DNA of 8,590 bases from Eubacteriales Family XIII. Incertae Sedis bacterium. GTDB taxonomy: Bacteria; Bacillota_A; Clostridia; Peptostreptococcales; Anaerovoracaceae. Under the pieces are notes generated by a model, which was not told the DNA's origin, made no database searches, and saw only the letters and a program-made list of their open reading frames with translations. The stretch is from positions 1 to 8,590 of the forward strand of contig JAITHG010000217.1 in assembly GCA_031280075.1 (NCBI GenBank), read 5' to 3'. The position numbers and the translations under genes were made by a program. Shown here in pieces: positions 8,405-8,590 of the stretch (position 1 is its first letter; each line of letters starts with the position of its first letter).

Positions 8405-8487
8405 TGGGAATGATCGCTTTGACTTCTCTGCACAGTAGCAAAATCAGCAACCGCCACATAAATGATTGTTTACCTATTCCGGATTTA

Positions 8488-8496
8488 TGTTATAAT
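8488..8496 (+). promoter_or_regulatory. Extended -10 promoter of the rightmost gene
   Basis: TG-T-TATAAT with a perfect -10 at 8491-8496. Upstream, GTTTAC (8468-8473) is 17 bp away as a weak -35. The start would be near 8503, about 27 nt before the ATG at 8530. The AT-rich 8342-8529 gap thus carries two back-to-back extended -10 promoters and no other gene I can support. Confidence 0.65.
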
Positions 8497-8517
8497 TTCA
8501 TTGGAGAGAGAACAACG

Positions 8518-8523
8518 AGGAGG
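8518..8523 (+). promoter_or_regulatory. Ribosome binding site of the rightmost gene
   Basis: AGGAGG lies 6 nt before the ATG at 8530, within a longer GAGGAGGAG run. With the promoter just upstream it makes a convincing gene start despite the very short coding stretch in view. Confidence 0.75.
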
Positions 8524-8529
8524 AGCGGT

Positions 8530-8590
8530 ATGACAGCCACTGGAAGGAACCGCAAGTTGCTTGGGAACTGGGAAGACGAAAGCCTGCAGG
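8530..8590 (+). CDS. N-terminus of an unidentified protein (3' truncated by window edge)
   Basis: ATG at 8530 opens a frame that runs to the window end with 20 complete codons (MTATGRNRKLLG...). It is supported by an extended -10 promoter and an AGGAGG site at ideal spacing rather than by protein homology. The visible N-terminus is polar and basic, with no signal peptide or recognisable domain. The gene is divergent from the aconitase operon and shares its 188-bp promoter region. Function cannot be told from this fragment. Confidence 0.7.
   Translation, partial: MTATGRNRKLLGNWEDESLQ

Overview
The window is high-GC bacterial DNA with strong AGGAGG-type ribosome binding sites, sigma-A-like promoters and a CIRCE heat-shock operator. 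This points to a Bacillota organism. The mix of a high-GC genome, fused aconitase, ClpB and FCD-type GntR regulator would fit the Negativicutes (Selenomonas relatives), but that placement is an impression from protein style, not a demonstrated fact.

Layout. At 1-372 (+) is the 3' end of an unrecognised gene with a Pro/Gly-rich segment. Convergent to it, at 401-2205 (-), is a two-gene ABC exporter: the ATPase is upstream and the ABC-2 permease downstream, joined by a 4-base ATGA overlap. Divergent from the exporter is a TetR-family regulator at 2401-2994 (+). The 195-bp gap between them holds a consensus-like promoter for tetR and inverted repeats suitable as operators. This is the usual layout of a self-regulated efflux cassette.

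Next comes a full-length clpB disaggregase (3170-5743, +). Its promoter is interlocked with a perfect CIRCE element, so it is very probably under HrcA control, and it has a leader of about 95 nt. The clpB stop meets, tail to tail with a 7-bp gap, an aconitase-gntR operon on the minus strand. In that operon aconitase (6407-8341) is transcribed first and an FCD-type GntR regulator (5751-6380) follows after 26 bp. The aconitase promoter is an extended -10, and a GTGT-GA-ACAC palindrome lies exactly on the predicted transcription start, a natural site for the co-transcribed regulator. Divergent from aconitase, a further gene begins at 8530 with its own extended -10 promoter; only 20 codons are in view.

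I see no mobile element, CRISPR array, tRNA or rRNA. All the full-length genes belong to known families. The most interesting content is regulatory (CIRCE-clpB, the two divergent self-regulation designs) plus an acidic in-frame tandem duplication in the exporter's extracytoplasmic domain. I do not see convincing evidence of an undescribed system.
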